A stretch of 41,560 nucleotides of DNA. Source: Atopobiaceae bacterium (lineage in GTDB: Bacteria; Actinomycetota; Coriobacteriia; Coriobacteriales; Atopobiaceae). The DNA is taken from positions 1-41,560 of the forward strand of contig JAUNEG010000017.1 in assembly GCA_030525685.1 (NCBI GenBank), written 5' to 3'. The notes below the pieces were generated by a model that saw only the letters and a list, made by a program, of their open reading frames with translations, ran no database searches and was not told the origin of the DNA. The first letter of the stretch is position 1. Each line of letters begins with the position of its first letter. The translations under genes and the position numbers were made by a program. Shown one piece after another: positions 16,037-22,906 of the stretch.

Positions 16037-16131
16037 TTGCCGGGCGCTCGCGCCCGGCAAGATTGCGGCGCTCGCGCCGCAACGGGGGACTGTCGGCTAT
16101 GCCGACCGCAGCGCAGCTGCGTCAGTCCCCC
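16037..16131. repeat. Three consecutive stem-loops
   Basis: TTGCCGGGCG/CGCCCGGCAA (16037-16060) and TTGCGGCG/CGCCGCAA (16063-16082) both have loop CTCG. They are followed by GGGGGACTG/CAGTCCCCC (16084-16131), which encloses the smaller hairpin TCGGC/GCCGA. The array lies in the non-coding block 15864-16432. Compact repeated hairpins of this kind occur at single-strand origins or in structured RNAs. Confidence 0.75.
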
Positions 16132-16215
16132 TTATGCCCTTTTCCCCTTTTGTCCTCGGAGCGTACAGCGGAGAGGATAGGGGAAGATTTCGCCTCGTTT
16201 ACGTCAGGAAACGAG

Positions 16216-16355
16216 TGCGAAAAAAGCCCCCAAATCCCGCGTTTTATTTTCGCAATTTGCGAAAAATGCGAAAACGCCTCAAACGCCCTCGTTTACGAGG
16301 GGAGAAAAACCCCGTTTTTCGCATTGGAACCGCCTTCGTGACGCCATTGCGAAAA
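16216..16355. other. Iteron-like cluster, candidate replication origin
   Basis: The octamer TGCGAAAA occurs six times in 140 bases: at 16216, 16258, 16267 and 16348 on the plus strand and at 16247 and 16316 on the minus strand. Two of them form the palindrome TTTTCGCAATTTGCGAAAA. A separate palindrome CCTCGTTTACGAGG lies among them. The stretch is AT-richer than its surroundings. Repeated sites next to a D5-type helicase gene are typical of an origin bound by its initiator. Confidence 0.6.
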
Positions 16356-16380
16356 TGCCCCGCGCGGGACGCGGAAGGCG

Positions 16381-16417
16381 AAAAAAGAAGGGCGCAGCGA
16401 TTTCTCGCTGCACCCTT
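16381..16417 (-). terminator. Terminator of the small gene pair
   Basis: On the minus strand AAGGGTGCAGCGA and TCGCTGCGCCCTT form a 13-bp stem with loop GAAA, followed by CTTTTTTC. It ends the transcript of 16433-17042. Confidence 0.85.
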
Positions 16418-16432
16418 CATGGCGCGCATGGC

Positions 16433-16711
16433 CTAGCTGATGCTCGGGGCGGGAACCAAGTCCCATGCCGTCCCGAAATGGGTTATCCCCCAGATATGCA
16501 CCCCAAGCTCCCCGTCGTAGAACACCGGCTCGTCGGTGTGCCCCATGAGGAACGAGGGGTCTTGCACGATGTACCACTGGAACACCTCGTCCCAGGGCAG
16601 AAGCTCGCCGCTCACAAGCTCCAAGGGGCGTTTGGCGACCTCGTTGGCGAGCACCATGCCCCGGCAGGTCTCGGCCAGGTCTGCGTAGGTCTCGATGCCG
16701 AACTCAGCCAC
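16433..16711 (-). CDS. Small hypothetical protein of the element
   Basis: A 92-residue acidic protein beginning at GTG 16711 (MAEFGIETYADLAETCRG). GAAGGGGG lies just upstream and the start overlaps the end of the preceding gene by eight bases, so translation is coupled. The middle (LLPWDEVFQWYIVQ, VFYDGELGVHIWGITHFG) is rich in aromatic residues and looks like a compact globular fold. I do not recognise the family. With its partner it could form a two-gene module such as an anti-restriction, replication-control or toxin-antitoxin pair, but nothing decides among these. Confidence 0.75.
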   Translation of the reverse strand: MAEFGIETYADLAETCRGMVLANEVAKRPLELVSGELLPWDEVFQWYIVQDPSFLMGHTDEPVFYDGELGVHIWGITHFGTAWDLVPAPSIS

Positions 16712-17042
16712 GGCCGCCCCCTTCCAGCCCTTCGAGGGCGTGCACGACGCACTCGCGCATGGCGCGCAGGGTCGCGCAGTCGATGCTCTCCGCGAGCACG
16801 TCGGCGTCCAGCTGCACCTCGCCCATGGCGTCCACAAAGCGCCACTCCATCACGTTGTCGATTCTCTTGAGCACGACGCGCAGCGACTTCTCGTCCATCG
16901 CGGATACCCGCGCGTCCTCCTTCAGCATCCGCTCGTACATCCTCGCCTTGGCGTTGCAGATGCGCGCGGTGCGCTTGAGCACCTGCACCTGCCACCTCAT
17001 CTCTTCGCTCTCCCCGTGCCGCTCCTTCTCTTCCTCGTCCAT
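16704..17042 (-). CDS. Hypothetical coiled-coil protein of the element
   Basis: A 112-residue protein, very charged at the N-terminus (MDEEEKERHGESEEMRWQ) and mostly helical. Residues about 15-60 are compatible with a coiled coil. The start at 17042 follows AGGGAGG with suitable spacing; a Met seven codons earlier is less well placed. It is the first gene of a pair with 16433-16711. No enzymatic motif is visible. It ends in a Gly/Arg tail whose codons contain the ribosome site and start of the next gene. Confidence 0.75.
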   Translation of the reverse strand: MDEEEKERHGESEEMRWQVQVLKRTARICNAKARMYERMLKEDARVSAMDEKSLRVVLKRIDNVMEWRFVDAMGEVQLDADVLAESIDCATLRAMRECVVHALEGLEGGGRG

Positions 17043-17101
17043 TCGCAGCACCTCCCTTCGCACCGCCCCTCCGATGCCGAAGGCATGCTCCCCGCAGCCA
17101 T

Positions 17102-17131
17102 AAAAAAGACGCCCCTCGGATGAGGGGCGTC
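17102..17131 (-). terminator. Terminator of the secreted-protein gene
   Basis: A perfect 10-bp stem GACGCCCCTC/GAGGGGCGTC (17108-17131) is followed on the minus strand by TTTTTT. It lies 19 bases after the stop of the secreted-protein gene and separates it from the next small gene pair. Confidence 0.9.
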
Positions 17132-17150
17132 CACGCGAAAGCGTCCGGTG

Positions 17151-18398
17151 TCACTTTCGCGCACCGCAGTCGGCGCAGTAGACGTAGTCGACGTAGGTCT
17201 CGGTCTCCCAGTGGCCGTGGTCCTCCCTGTGGGAGCCGACCTGGACCTTCTCGGTCTTGGAGCGGTTGATATAGCTACCGGTGTAGTCTTCGTTCTTTAT
17301 CTTGTTGATAATGAGATTGTGGAACGCCTCACGGTCGGCATCCGTGTAGAACCAATAGGTCTCGCCGTTCGGCGCCCAAAAGTCGGGGTCGTCGGTGGGC
17401 GTGTACAGCTGGCCACCTGAGATTTCGCGCGTCTCGTAGTCGGGCACGTCAACCCAGTTCTCGACCCAGACCTGGCGGGTGGCCTTATGCTCCACCCAAC
17501 GGTGCTCGTGCTTAGGCTCGGGCTTCGCGGGCTTGCTCGACGAGGCGTTCGTGCCGGAGGGCTTGGAGGGCTTGGACGGGGCGGACGGCTTGGCCGGTGC
17601 CACGACGCGACCCTTGTCGGAACCCTTGTCAGAGCCTTTGTTGCCCGCATCGGGTGCCTTCGGCGCGGTCTTCGCGGGCGCGCCGTCCACGTCGACCTCC
17701 TTGTCGGCGTCCTTCGCGGTCTGCTTCGTCTCGTCGGCGACGTTCGGGTTGGCGGCCACGTTGGCCTCGAGCTTGCTAAGCACGTCCGTGCCCGCCTCGC
17801 CCTTCAGGGTCTCGTCGCCGCCCTCGACGGCGGCCTTGGTCTGGTCGATGATGCCCTTCAGGGTCTCGTCGGTGACCTTGTCTGCGGGGATGCGCGTCAT
17901 CGGGCAGTCGACGGCGGGTGCGGCTTTCGCCTTCGCGTCGGCGTCGGCGTCGGCGTCCACGGTCACGTCGACGGGCTTGCCCGCGTGCGGGACCTCGTAG
18001 GCGGAGCCGTCGGCGTTGACGGGGCTGATGAGGCTCACGGTGTAGCCGCCCTCGGCGAGCGTCACCGTGGAGGCTCCCTTGTTGCCCTCGGCATCGGGCG
18101 CGACGGCGTGGTAGAAGTCCACGTCGGCGACATCGGTGCCGTCCTTGCCCTCGATGTGGGCGATGGCTGGGGTGGAAGCCTCGTCCCAGCCCGCATCGGC
18201 GGTGACGTTGAGGGCGACCTCGGCGGTCTTGGCCGCATCGGCCTTGGCCTTGGCGGTCGCCGCAGGCTCTGCGCTCCGCGGCGCCTGGAAGGCCCCGCAT
18301 GCCGCCGCCACTGCGACGCAGATCGCGGCGACCAACGCTGCCGCCAGGGCGGCGGTGTGGGGCTTGTGCCCCCTAATCCATTCTGTTGTCTTGCTCAT
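17151..18398 (-). CDS. Secreted or surface-anchored cargo protein
   Basis: A 415-residue protein. The N-terminus has a basic stretch (MSKTTEWIRGHKPH) and a hydrophobic Ala/Val-rich segment (about 16-37) ending in a cysteine, so it is exported and either cleaved or lipid-anchored. Then come a charged Ala/Asp/Lys-rich region with two threonine-type repeats (DETLKGIIDQTK, DETLKGEAGTDV), a Pro/Lys/Ser linker typical of wall-spanning segments, and a C-terminal domain with HEHRW, DVPDYETRE, aromatic residues and the end YCADCGARK, perhaps metal-binding. There is no LPXTG sorting signal. ATG 18398 follows AGGAGG. It is element cargo; adhesion, immunity or surface exclusion are possible. It is divergent from the Xre gene. 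Confidence 0.8.
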   Translation of the reverse strand: MSKTTEWIRGHKPHTAALAAALVAAICVAVAAACGAFQAPRSAEPAATAKAKADAAKTAEVALNVTADAGWDEASTPAIAHIEGKDGTDVADVDFYHAVAPDAEGNKGASTVTLAEGGYTVSLISPVNADGSAYEVPHAGKPVDVTVDADADADAKAKAAPAVDCPMTRIPADKVTDETLKGIIDQTKAAVEGGDETLKGEAGTDVLSKLEANVAANPNVADETKQTAKDADKEVDVDGAPAKTAPKAPDAGNKGSDKGSDKGRVVAPAKPSAPSKPSKPSGTNASSSKPAKPEPKHEHRWVEHKATRQVWVENWVDVPDYETREISGGQLYTPTDDPDFWAPNGETYWFYTDADREAFHNLIINKIKNEDYTGSYINRSKTEKVQVGSHREDHGHWETETYVDYVYCADCGARK

Positions 18399-18492
18399 GG
18401 TGTTCAATCCTCCTATTGATTGCTTTGCCTATTAAAGCTCTTGCCCCTCTCGCAGCGGGAGCTGGTTTTGCCTGTATTGAACTATATAGGCG

Positions 18493-18518
18493 TATAACAG
18501 CCTACACAGGCTATTATA
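18493..18518. promoter_or_regulatory. Operator-like inverted repeat in divergent promoter region
   Basis: TATAACAGCCT and AGGCTATTATA are 11-base arms with one mismatch and a 4-base spacer, between the divergent secreted-protein and Xre genes (gap 18399-18576). The right arm contains TATAAT on the minus strand, a likely -10 box. The Xre protein encoded next to it is the probable ligand. Confidence 0.6.
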
Positions 18519-18576
18519 ACCGAGAAGAAACGCCCATACGATTCAAGATGACTTGATTCAGATGGGCGGTGATTGC

Positions 18577-18912
18577 ATGAGATACTTCGAAATAGGGCAG
18601 CGCATACGACGGTACCGCAAGGCATGCGGGATGTCGCAGGAGGCGCTTGCGGGAAGGGTCGGCATCTCCGTCACGCATATGAGCCATATAGAGACTGGGA
18701 ACACGAAGTTGAGCCTGCCCGTGCTGGCGAAAATCGCCGACGAGCTTTCGGTCGGCACGGACGCGTTGCTTTCGGACACGTCAAAGCCCAACAAGGCGAA
18801 ACTCTCCGCAGAGGTGCAGGAGATTCTTGATTCATTTGAGGTTGACGAGCTTCCCGTGGCGGTGGAGGTGCTTCGGGCGCTTAGGGATGGGCTGGCGAAG
18901 CGCAGAGCTTGA
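18577..18912 (+). CDS. Xre-family transcriptional regulator
   Basis: A 111-residue protein. An N-terminal helix-turn-helix (IGQRIRRYRKACGMSQEALAGRVGIS, HMSHIETGNTKLS) as in phage Cro/C1 and SinR repressors is followed by a short helical C-terminal part probably used for dimerisation. The start ATG is preceded by GGGCGGTGAT; earlier in-frame starts lack such a site. It is the last gene of the element before the tRNA and probably controls the secreted-protein gene and itself through the operator-like repeat upstream. It could also control excision, but the integrase lies at the other end. Confidence 0.88.
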   Translation: MRYFEIGQRIRRYRKACGMSQEALAGRVGISVTHMSHIETGNTKLSLPVLAKIADELSVGTDALLSDTSKPNKAKLSAEVQEILDSFEVDELPVAVEVLRALRDGLAKRRA

Positions 18913-18927
18913 TAAGTGGTTTTCGGT

Positions 18928-18952
18928 TGAAACCTATTACCATACTTATTAC
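18928..18952. repeat. 25-bp direct repeat, right copy
   Basis: Identical to 11565-11589 and placed 67 bases inside the tRNA-side attachment site. It is a probable integrase arm-binding site with two TATTAC half-sites. Confidence 0.7.
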
Positions 18953-18974
18953 TTTTGGGGTTTTAGCCCGCTTC

Positions 18975-19011
18975 AAAAGAAAACGCCTGAACTGTTTTCC
19001 CAGTTCAGGCG
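18975..19011 (-). terminator. tRNA-fMet terminator supplied by the element
   Basis: A perfect 11-bp stem CGCCTGAACTG/CAGTTCAGGCG (18984-19011) is followed on the minus strand by TTTTCTTTT. It lies nine bases after the tRNA CCA end and replaces the terminator displaced to 11369-11399. Confidence 0.9.
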
Positions 19012-19019
19012 ATGAATTT

Positions 19020-19096
<77 letters not shown>

Positions 19097-19126
19097 ATGC
19101 GGTGCACCTCGCGTGTGCAAGGAATG

Positions 19127-19155
19127 ACTATACGCGTCGCCCTTCTCGCCAGCAA
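19127..19155 (-). promoter_or_regulatory. Promoter of tRNA-fMet
   Basis: On the minus strand TTGCTG (19155-19150) and TATAGT (19132-19127) are 17 bases apart, with about 30 bases to the tRNA 5' end. The spacer contains GGCGAGAAGGGCG, a motif repeated in several intergenic regions. Confidence 0.65.
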
Positions 19156-19200
19156 GGGTTTTCCCGATTGTGTACGACTCTCCACAATCGGGACGGCGCC

Positions 19201-20403
19201 CTACAGGTCCTCCGCCGTGAGGATCTCCTGCGGGATGAGGCGTGCCCCCTCCACGACGGCGCGCAGGTAGTCCATCTCCCGGTCGCAGAGCGCCGGCTCC
19301 AGCAGCTCGAGGCCCTCGACGCGCACGCCGCGCTGGTCGGTCTCCTCGTTCTCTAGCGGGTCGGGGAAGCGGCGCATGGCGCGGCGCAGCATCTTCCGGT
19401 ACGCCGGGGCGAACGGCTCCACCGAGAAGCGGCCGTGCGCCAGCTCGCTCAGGCGCGCCAGGATGGAGAGACCGGCGCGGTCGATGTCGCCCCAGTAGAG
19501 CACGCGCACGTCCTCGGCCCCCAGGCTGTCGAGAAGGTCGGGCAGCTTGTGGGGGTCGTCCACCAGGTAGCCGTTGCCAAAGACCACGCCGTGCACCCGC
19601 TCGCCCAGGATCTTCTTTCGACCGTCGAGGAACAGGGCGTTCCTCACGTTGGCCCAGGGGTCCAGGTTCTCGGAGACCACGAGGCGCAGGTGACGATGGT
19701 GCTTGGGGATGTGGTGCAGCAGCTCGAGCTTGACCTGCGGGCGGGTGCAGACGACGTCGGCGAGCCCCATGAGGTGCAGGAGCTTGCGGCCGTCGGACTC
19801 GACGCCGAGGAACTTTTCGTCGCCGAAGAGCTGGTAGGAGAGCTCGCGCAGGCTGAGCGTGCCGTCGCCGAGCGTGGCGCCGCCCGCGAGCGCGCCGTCG
19901 AGGGTGCGCAGCTCGCGCTCGTAGCGGACGAAGGCGTCGGGGGTGCTGAGCAGCCAGCCGTTGATCCACAGGCGCGGGTCGAGGCCGATGATCTGGCGGC
20001 GCACGTCGTTGAGCTCGGGCGTCTGTTTGCGCACGGTGTCCAGCCCGGTGAGGCTGCGCTCGGGACGGCGGGCCGGCGGGCGGGGACGCTCGGTGCGGGT
20101 GAGCGCCTGGGGCGCGACGCTCTCTGTCGCGTCGTCCCCGCGGGGGACGCGCAGCAGGTAGCCGTCGTCCGCCTGCTGGAGAATGCCAATCTCGAGAAGG
20201 GTGGCGAGCACCGTCTCGTCCGCGTCGTACTTCTCGAGCACCGCGGCCACATCCGCCGGGTCGACCGGCACCTTGCGCAGGCGCACGAGGCCGCTGGCTA
20301 TGCCGCCGGAGACGCTGCGGAACTGTGGGGGAAGCTGCTTGCTCAGGATCTTGGCGAGCTCGAGCACGGTGGCGTGCTCCTGCTCGGTGAGTCGACGTGC
20401 CAT
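19201..20403 (-). CDS. JetD-like (DUF3322/DUF2220) TOPRIM protein
   Basis: A 400-residue protein with the C-terminal TOPRIM-like domain of JetD, the nuclease subunit of Wadjet plasmid-defence systems: VRVLYWGDIDRAGLSILARL carries the family GDxDxxG signature. The N-terminal part matches the DUF3322-like arm region, and the total length fits JetD. In Wadjet, JetD cleaves circular DNA held by the SMC-like JetABC complex. No jetA, jetB or jetC gene is present in this window, so it is an orphan or has another partner. The start at 20403 follows AAGGA. It lies beside tRNA-fMet on the core side. Family assignment is good; defence function here is inference. Confidence 0.82.
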   Translation of the reverse strand: MARRLTEQEHATVLELAKILSKQLPPQFRSVSGGIASGLVRLRKVPVDPADVAAVLEKYDADETVLATLLEIGILQQADDGYLLRVPRGDDATESVAPQALTRTERPRPPARRPERSLTGLDTVRKQTPELNDVRRQIIGLDPRLWINGWLLSTPDAFVRYERELRTLDGALAGGATLGDGTLSLRELSYQLFGDEKFLGVESDGRKLLHLMGLADVVCTRPQVKLELLHHIPKHHRHLRLVVSENLDPWANVRNALFLDGRKKILGERVHGVVFGNGYLVDDPHKLPDLLDSLGAEDVRVLYWGDIDRAGLSILARLSELAHGRFSVEPFAPAYRKMLRRAMRRFPDPLENEETDQRGVRVEGLELLEPALCDREMDYLRAVVEGARLIPQEILTAEDL

Positions 20404-20470
20404 GGGGGTCCTTGTCTCTTGGTTGCCCCCACAGCATACCGTACGCGCGCCGGCTCTTCGGGCGCCTGTG

Positions 20471-20690
20471 CTTAGGAAAACGGGGCTGTTGCAGGTATCG
20501 CGGTGAGAAGCGCTTAAGGATGCGGGGTCGTTGTAGGTTCGTCTGGGGCGTCCCCGAAAGAAACGCCAGCTGACGGTCGTCCTTCTCGCCGTTTGGGAGG
20601 GCGAGAAGGACGACCGATGTGCAACGACCCCAAATCCCTAAGCAGAAATCGTGCGATGACCTGCAACTACCCCGATTTCATAAGCGGGAG
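20471..20690. repeat. Large foldback, MITE-like
   Basis: Two arms of about 60 bases (20471-20533 and 20621-20690) are imperfect complements sharing the blocks CGGGG, GTTGCAGGT and GGGGTCGTTG. Inside is a perfect 15-bp stem GTCGTCCTTCTCGCC (20576-20590) with 20600-20614. The element fills most of the gap between jetD and the next genes and resembles a non-autonomous foldback element; no clear target duplication was found. Confidence 0.65.
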
Positions 20691-20786
20691 GCGTCCGCAA
20701 CGTCGCACAGCTACGACAGGGCGGCGCTCCACGCGCTCTGAAGCCCGAGCACGATCACGAGCGAGAGCACGTTCACGGCCTTCGCG

Positions 20787-20957
20787 ATGCCGGTCATTCT
20801 CGTCGTCTCCTACCTGCTGCTCGACCGCCGGCCGCTGCGCCGGAGGGTGCCCGCGCTCGCCCGGCTCACCGTGCGCCAGGAGACACTCCGGGGGCTGCTC
20901 GTGCTTCTCGTCGTGTTTATGGCGTGGGTCGTCGCGGCGATGGTGGCGGGAGTCTAG
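20787..20957 (+). CDS. Possible small membrane protein
   Basis: A frame of 56 codons from ATG 20787 to TAG 20955 encodes two hydrophobic segments (MPVILVVSYLLLDRRPLRR, and LLVLLVVFMAWVVAAMVAG). There is no convincing ribosome site. The frame is open for about 14 codons upstream without a start. It may be the end of a degraded membrane protein gene. The other strand offers a 28-residue hydrophobic frame (20711-20797) with AGGAG upstream; at most one of the two is likely to be real. Confidence 0.35.
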   Translation: MPVILVVSYLLLDRRPLRRRVPALARLTVRQETLRGLLVLLVVFMAWVVAAMVAGV

Positions 20958-21181
20958 GCAAGCTGCCTGACGGTGGCCTCCAGCGTGGCCACGTCACCCG
21001 TGAAGTGGTACGCGTGCATGCCGGCGACGCGCGCGCCGATGCAGTTGTCCTCGTTGTCGTCCACCGCGATGCAGGCGATCCACACGGCGAGCCCCGGAAA
21101 GAGCGAGAAGAGAAAGCACGTTCCGAGTTTGGGCCAGAGACAGAGCCGGCGAATCGCGCGCTTCTCGTCGTCGCTGAACAT
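20954..21181 (-). CDS. Hypothetical 75-residue membrane protein
   Basis: Begins MFSDDEKRAIRRLC at 21181 behind GGAGCGCC. One hydrophobic segment (LGTCFLFSLFPGLAVWIACIAV, about 20-41) follows a basic cytoplasmic stretch; the C-terminal half is polar with HAYHFTGD. No family is recognised. It ends four bases into the opposite frame at 20957 and is divergent from the restriction endonuclease gene. Confidence 0.6.
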   Translation of the reverse strand: MFSDDEKRAIRRLCLWPKLGTCFLFSLFPGLAVWIACIAVDDNEDNCIGARVAGMHAYHFTGDVATLEATVRQLA

Positions 21182-21341
21182 AGGCGCTCCTAATGTGGGG
21201 TGGGACAAGTATGGAGCGCGTTCGACGTCGAATAACGTGCGAGAAGGTCAGCGGCATCCCGTCCGAGCCATCTCTTCGACTCCCTTGGCCGAAGCATGAC
21301 GGGGGGATGGGGCTACCGGCGATATCCTTTTCCGTAGATTA

Positions 21342-21354
21342 GGCGAGAAGGGCG
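21342..21354. repeat. Recurring intergenic motif GGCGAGAAGRRCG
   Basis: This 13-base motif occurs between core genes at 21342-21354, 20600-20612 and 33963-33975 (plus) and at 19138-19150, 20578-20590 and, with one different base each, 24648-24660 and 29900-29912 (minus). At 19138 it lies in the spacer of the tRNA promoter. It may be a regulator-binding site or a dispersed repeat. Confidence 0.55.
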
Positions 21355-21360
21355 ATTGAA

Positions 21361-22818
21361 ATGGGACGGACGAATCGCATAGTCCATTGCTTCACCTCAC
21401 AGGAGATCCGCATACGCTTTGACTCATGCGAGGGGAAGACGCTCGGGCAGATTGACTCGACGGGATTATTCGAGGGGAAGCCAAAGAACAAGGGGATTGC
21501 CGGCGATGTTATAGAGCAGTCTGTCCTTGGCTATCCGGCTGACACTCGACAAGAACCGGACATCGAGATCGACGGCATTCCTTACGAGGTCAAGACCACC
21601 GGTGTGGTCAAGGAGCGCAAGGGCGAAGGGCTTGTTGCCAAAGAGCCCATGTCGATAACTGCGGTCTCGGTCGACAACATCTGGCGTGAGAGCTTCGACT
21701 CTTCCGCTTTTTGGCACAAACTCGAGCACATGCTCATTGCGTATTACCTCTACAACGGCGGCGACCCTTCGAAGGTTGACGACACGCTCGAGTACGCCGA
21801 CTTTCCGTTTTTGGGCTACGATCTGCACGAATGGAGTGAGGGGGACCGCAGCGTCCTGGAAAGCGACTGGGAGATCGTCAGAAGCTTTGTCGAGCGGGTG
21901 CATGTCGAGGGCTTGGACCCCGACGTTGAGTATCCCAAGATCAGCCACAAGCTCAATCGTCAGCTCATGTATACCGATACCTCACCCAAATGGCCCAACC
22001 CTCCTCGCTGGCGTCTCAAGCGTTCGACTGTCTCCGCCCTGGTACAGCAGCGCTTCGAGGGTGGTCTGGAGCATCTGAGCGAGCACTTCACGAGCTTTCG
22101 CGATATTGATAGAAGGTGTCACGACCTGCGGATTGAATGCGACGGCAAGACGGTCGCCGAGATTGCCAAGTCTGTTGGCTACGACGGGAACCTTGCCGGC
22201 AAGTCTGTGAGCGAGGCACTGATTGTCAGGATGTTCGGCGGTACCGCGAGTAAGATGTCGAGAGTAGACATCTTTGCCAAGGCGGGAGTCCGCTGCAAGA
22301 GTGTCGTTCTCACCCGGCAGGGCGGTAGAACCGAGGATGCAAAGCTGTTCCGCATAGACATGGACGAGATTGTCGACCGGGACCTTGCGTGGGAGGACTC
22401 TCTTTTCTCGACGTGGTTCGACGGTCGCATCCTCTGCGCCGTTTTCGAGGAACCATCGGCCGAGGCGCCGCTGTCAGAAAACGTGTTCCGGGGGTTCAAG
22501 TGGCTTCCCTCTCAGGAGCTTGAGGATGATGCCTACGGTCTTTGGAGCCAGATGCGCCGTCTTGTGCGCTCGGGCGAGTTGAGAGACGTTCCGAAGCTCG
22601 ACAAGGACGGCAGGCAGCGAGTGAACAAGAAGAGCGGCGTCCCCATGACGGCGCCAAACTGGCCAAAGTCCAAGGACGGTGCCCTGTTCGTTCGTGGCTC
22701 CGGTGCAGACGCGAACGACAAGCCTGAGGTTGTGAATGGCATGCACATGTATCGACAGGCCGTGTGGCTTCGCGGGAGGACAGTGGCGGAGAGGCTCGCA
22801 AGAGAGGCATATCTGTAA
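21361..22818 (+). CDS. Sau3AI/MutH-family type II restriction endonuclease
   Basis: A 485-residue endonuclease. The N-terminal domain has the Sau3AI/MutH layout: NKGIAGDVIEQSVLGY followed by the catalytic PDIEIDGIPYEVKTT (D67, E76-x-K78). The second half (about 260-485) repeats part of the fold and probably serves as allosteric DNA-binding domain, as in Sau3AI, whose size is similar. By family the site would be GATC. The start is ATG 21361 with GAAGGG upstream. The methyltransferase gene follows after 88 bases on the same strand. GC is slightly lower than in the adjoining core genes, which fits acquisition as a unit. Confidence 0.85.
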   Translation: MGRTNRIVHCFTSQEIRIRFDSCEGKTLGQIDSTGLFEGKPKNKGIAGDVIEQSVLGYPADTRQEPDIEIDGIPYEVKTTGVVKERKGEGLVAKEPMSITAVSVDNIWRESFDSSAFWHKLEHMLIAYYLYNGGDPSKVDDTLEYADFPFLGYDLHEWSEGDRSVLESDWEIVRSFVERVHVEGLDPDVEYPKISHKLNRQLMYTDTSPKWPNPPRWRLKRSTVSALVQQRFEGGLEHLSEHFTSFRDIDRRCHDLRIECDGKTVAEIAKSVGYDGNLAGKSVSEALIVRMFGGTASKMSRVDIFAKAGVRCKSVVLTRQGGRTEDAKLFRIDMDEIVDRDLAWEDSLFSTWFDGRILCAVFEEPSAEAPLSENVFRGFKWLPSQELEDDAYGLWSQMRRLVRSGELRDVPKLDKDGRQRVNKKSGVPMTAPNWPKSKDGALFVRGSGADANDKPEVVNGMHMYRQAVWLRGRTVAERLAREAYL

Positions 22819-22906
22819 GACGTCCACAGATATTCGATCTTGATTTTTGTCCGACCGATCCGTCATGATAGGGACGTGCAGCGACACAGTCAGCGAATGG
22901 AGAAAC

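Noticed and set aside
19163..19192. Hairpin CCCGATTGTG/CACAATCGGG after jetD as terminator
   Set aside because: No T run follows on either strand; only the inverted repeat can be stated.
20711..20797. 28-residue hydrophobic frame on the minus strand with AGGAG upstream
   Set aside because: It overlaps another weak frame in a degenerate region, and neither has support from family or context; mentioned with the plus-strand candidate.
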